5,537 nucleotides of DNA from positions 18,111 to 23,647 of the forward strand of contig MFJZ01000057.1 of assembly GCA_001781025.1 (NCBI GenBank). Reading direction: 5' to 3'. Positions 5,134 to 5,537 of the stretch are shown here, piece after piece (within the stretch, counting starts at the first letter, position 1; every line of letters begins with the position of its first letter). Source of the stretch: Candidatus Gottesmanbacteria bacterium RIFCSPLOWO2_01_FULL_49_10. GTDB lineage: Bacteria; Patescibacteriota; Microgenomatia; UBA10105; UBA927. The position numbers were made by a program, and so were the translations under genes. The notes beneath the pieces were generated by a model. That model ran no database searches and had not been told where the DNA came from. It saw nothing but the letters and a program-made list of their open reading frames with translations.

Positions 5134-5140
5134 GGATACC

Positions 5141-5449
5141 ATGAAGATTGGACAACGTTCCGTCTGGTGGCTCATCGGATTTGTTTCAGGAATAAGTGCT
5201 TTGGCGTGGCTAGTGAACAATTATTCTCCAGATTCTCTAAAAATACACGTACTATTTTTTTCCATTATTTTCTGTACGAGCTTCTGTCTCCTGCTCTATC
5301 TTATTAATAATGTACGACGTTGTCTCTTAATCTCCTCCGGCTTCGTGGTATTTCTCGTTCTCCGGTCACTTCAACTTCGAGAACTCCTGTACCCTTTACT
5401 CCTCGTCGCCACCCTCCTCTCCCTTGAGCTCATGCTCCGGAAGCGGTAG
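5141..5449 (+). CDS. Small four-helix integral membrane protein, function unknown
   Basis: I do not recognise the family by name. The 102-residue product is almost entirely hydrophobic, with four predicted membrane helices: about residues 7-25 (VWWLIGFVSGISALAWLV), 35-55 (IHVLFFSIIFCTSFCLLLYLI), 61-77 and 82-98. The short connecting loops include NNYSPDSLK (26-34) and the basic turn NNVRR (56-60), and the chain ends in RKR. The basic residues at NNVRR and at both termini suggest, by the positive-inside rule, that both ends and the central loop are cytoplasmic. The start at 5141 is preferred over 5132 because the -10 hexamer (5128-5133) overlaps the earlier ATG. The gene diverges from rmuC over 47 bp and ends 7 bp from the convergent PIN-like gene. 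Small membrane proteins of this kind are common in CPR genomes, but that gives no function. Confidence 0.7.
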   Translation: MKIGQRSVWWLIGFVSGISALAWLVNNYSPDSLKIHVLFFSIIFCTSFCLLLYLINNVRRCLLISSGFVVFLVLRSLQLRELLYPLLLVATLLSLELMLRKR

Positions 5450-5456
5450 ATAAGAC

Positions 5457-5537
5457 TTACGGGAGGACGCGAAGACCGATTTTGGTAAAATCAGAGTCGA
5501 GGGTAAGAATGGTTTCGATGTGAAAACGCTTCATCAA
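5457..5537 (-). CDS. C-terminal end of a probable PIN-domain protein, cut by window edge
   Basis: Twenty-six codons enter from the right edge on the minus strand and end at a TAA at 5459-5457. The peptide contains RFHIETILTLDSDF followed by KIGLRVLP. The pattern I-x-T-x-D-x-D-F-x-x-x-G-(I/L)-x-x-(L)-P is the usual C-terminal strand and last acidic site of PIN-domain nucleases, including VapC-type toxins and stand-alone PIN proteins. There the aspartates contribute to the metal-binding active site that cleaves RNA. Only the tail is visible, so catalytic residues further upstream and any antitoxin cannot be assessed. It converges on the small membrane protein gene with a 7-bp gap and no terminator. 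An ATG exists at codon 2, but a 25-residue gene starting there is much less likely than an incoming reading frame. Confidence 0.55.
   Translation of the reverse strand: MMKRFHIETILTLDSDFTKIGLRVLP

Noticed and set aside
4780..5307. 175-codon plus-strand ORF spanning the rmuC start and the small membrane gene
   Set aside because: It is antisense to rmuC, then out of frame with the membrane protein; it runs through two promoters and has no coherent composition.
5458..5534. A complete 25-residue minus-strand peptide starting at the ATG near the right edge
   Set aside because: The frame stays open to the window edge, and the peptide matches the tail of a larger domain better than a stand-alone gene.

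Overview
The window looks like a piece of a streamlined bacterial genome, most probably of the Candidate Phyla Radiation (Patescibacteria). The pointers are a soluble VirD4/TraG-like ATPase with the DPHGD, DEFQNF and AHQY motifs common in those genomes, a Cys-rich protein preceded by a paired zinc-ribbon protein of a type I associate with that group, a short RmuC, a small four-helix membrane protein, very tight packing, and almost no Shine-Dalgarno sequences. TGA is used as a stop and tryptophan is TGG, so the ordinary bacterial code applies (not the TGA-Gly code of Gracilibacteria/Absconditabacteria). I cannot fix the phylum from the sequence alone.

Layout, left to right. Positions 1-204 hold the N-terminus of an MFS transporter on the minus strand. 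A 42-bp divergent promoter region separates it from a 728-residue conjugative-type ATPase on the plus strand (247-2433). The ATPase overlaps tail-to-tail by 20 bp with a minus-strand cluster, read right to left: rmuC (5093-4065), a VOC/glyoxalase-fold protein (4013-3630), a double zinc ribbon protein (3591-3301) and a Cys-rich hexad-repeat protein (3304-2414). The last two are joined by an ATGA stop/start overlap. A second divergent promoter region (5094-5140) separates rmuC from a small four-helix membrane protein (5141-5449). That gene converges, with a 7-bp gap, on the C-terminal end of a probable PIN-domain protein running off the right edge. No stretch longer than about 50 bp is non-coding, and I see no RNA gene, CRISPR array or mobile element.

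Regulation. Five of the genes start 6-9 nt after a good -10 hexamer (TACAAT or TATACT), four of these with the TGn extension, so their transcripts should be leaderless or nearly so. This grammar also decides several start codons. The VOC gene is the exception: it has a short leader with an AGGTGA Shine-Dalgarno sequence and a possible -35/-10 pair. The two divergent regions behave as compact bidirectional promoters in which each -10 lies at about the -35 position of the opposite promoter.

The most noteworthy protein is the Cys-rich one: two gap-free aligned blocks of 15 hexapeptides, each closed by an FGC...YCIxNxQY cap, with 31 cysteines in 296 residues. Together with the coupled zinc ribbon protein it looks like a split version of a single-chain family. 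Its function is unknown. The genes do not form one obvious pathway; the ATPase (DNA transfer), RmuC (DNA maintenance) and PIN domain (nuclease) are all nucleic-acid related, but a functional link is only inference.
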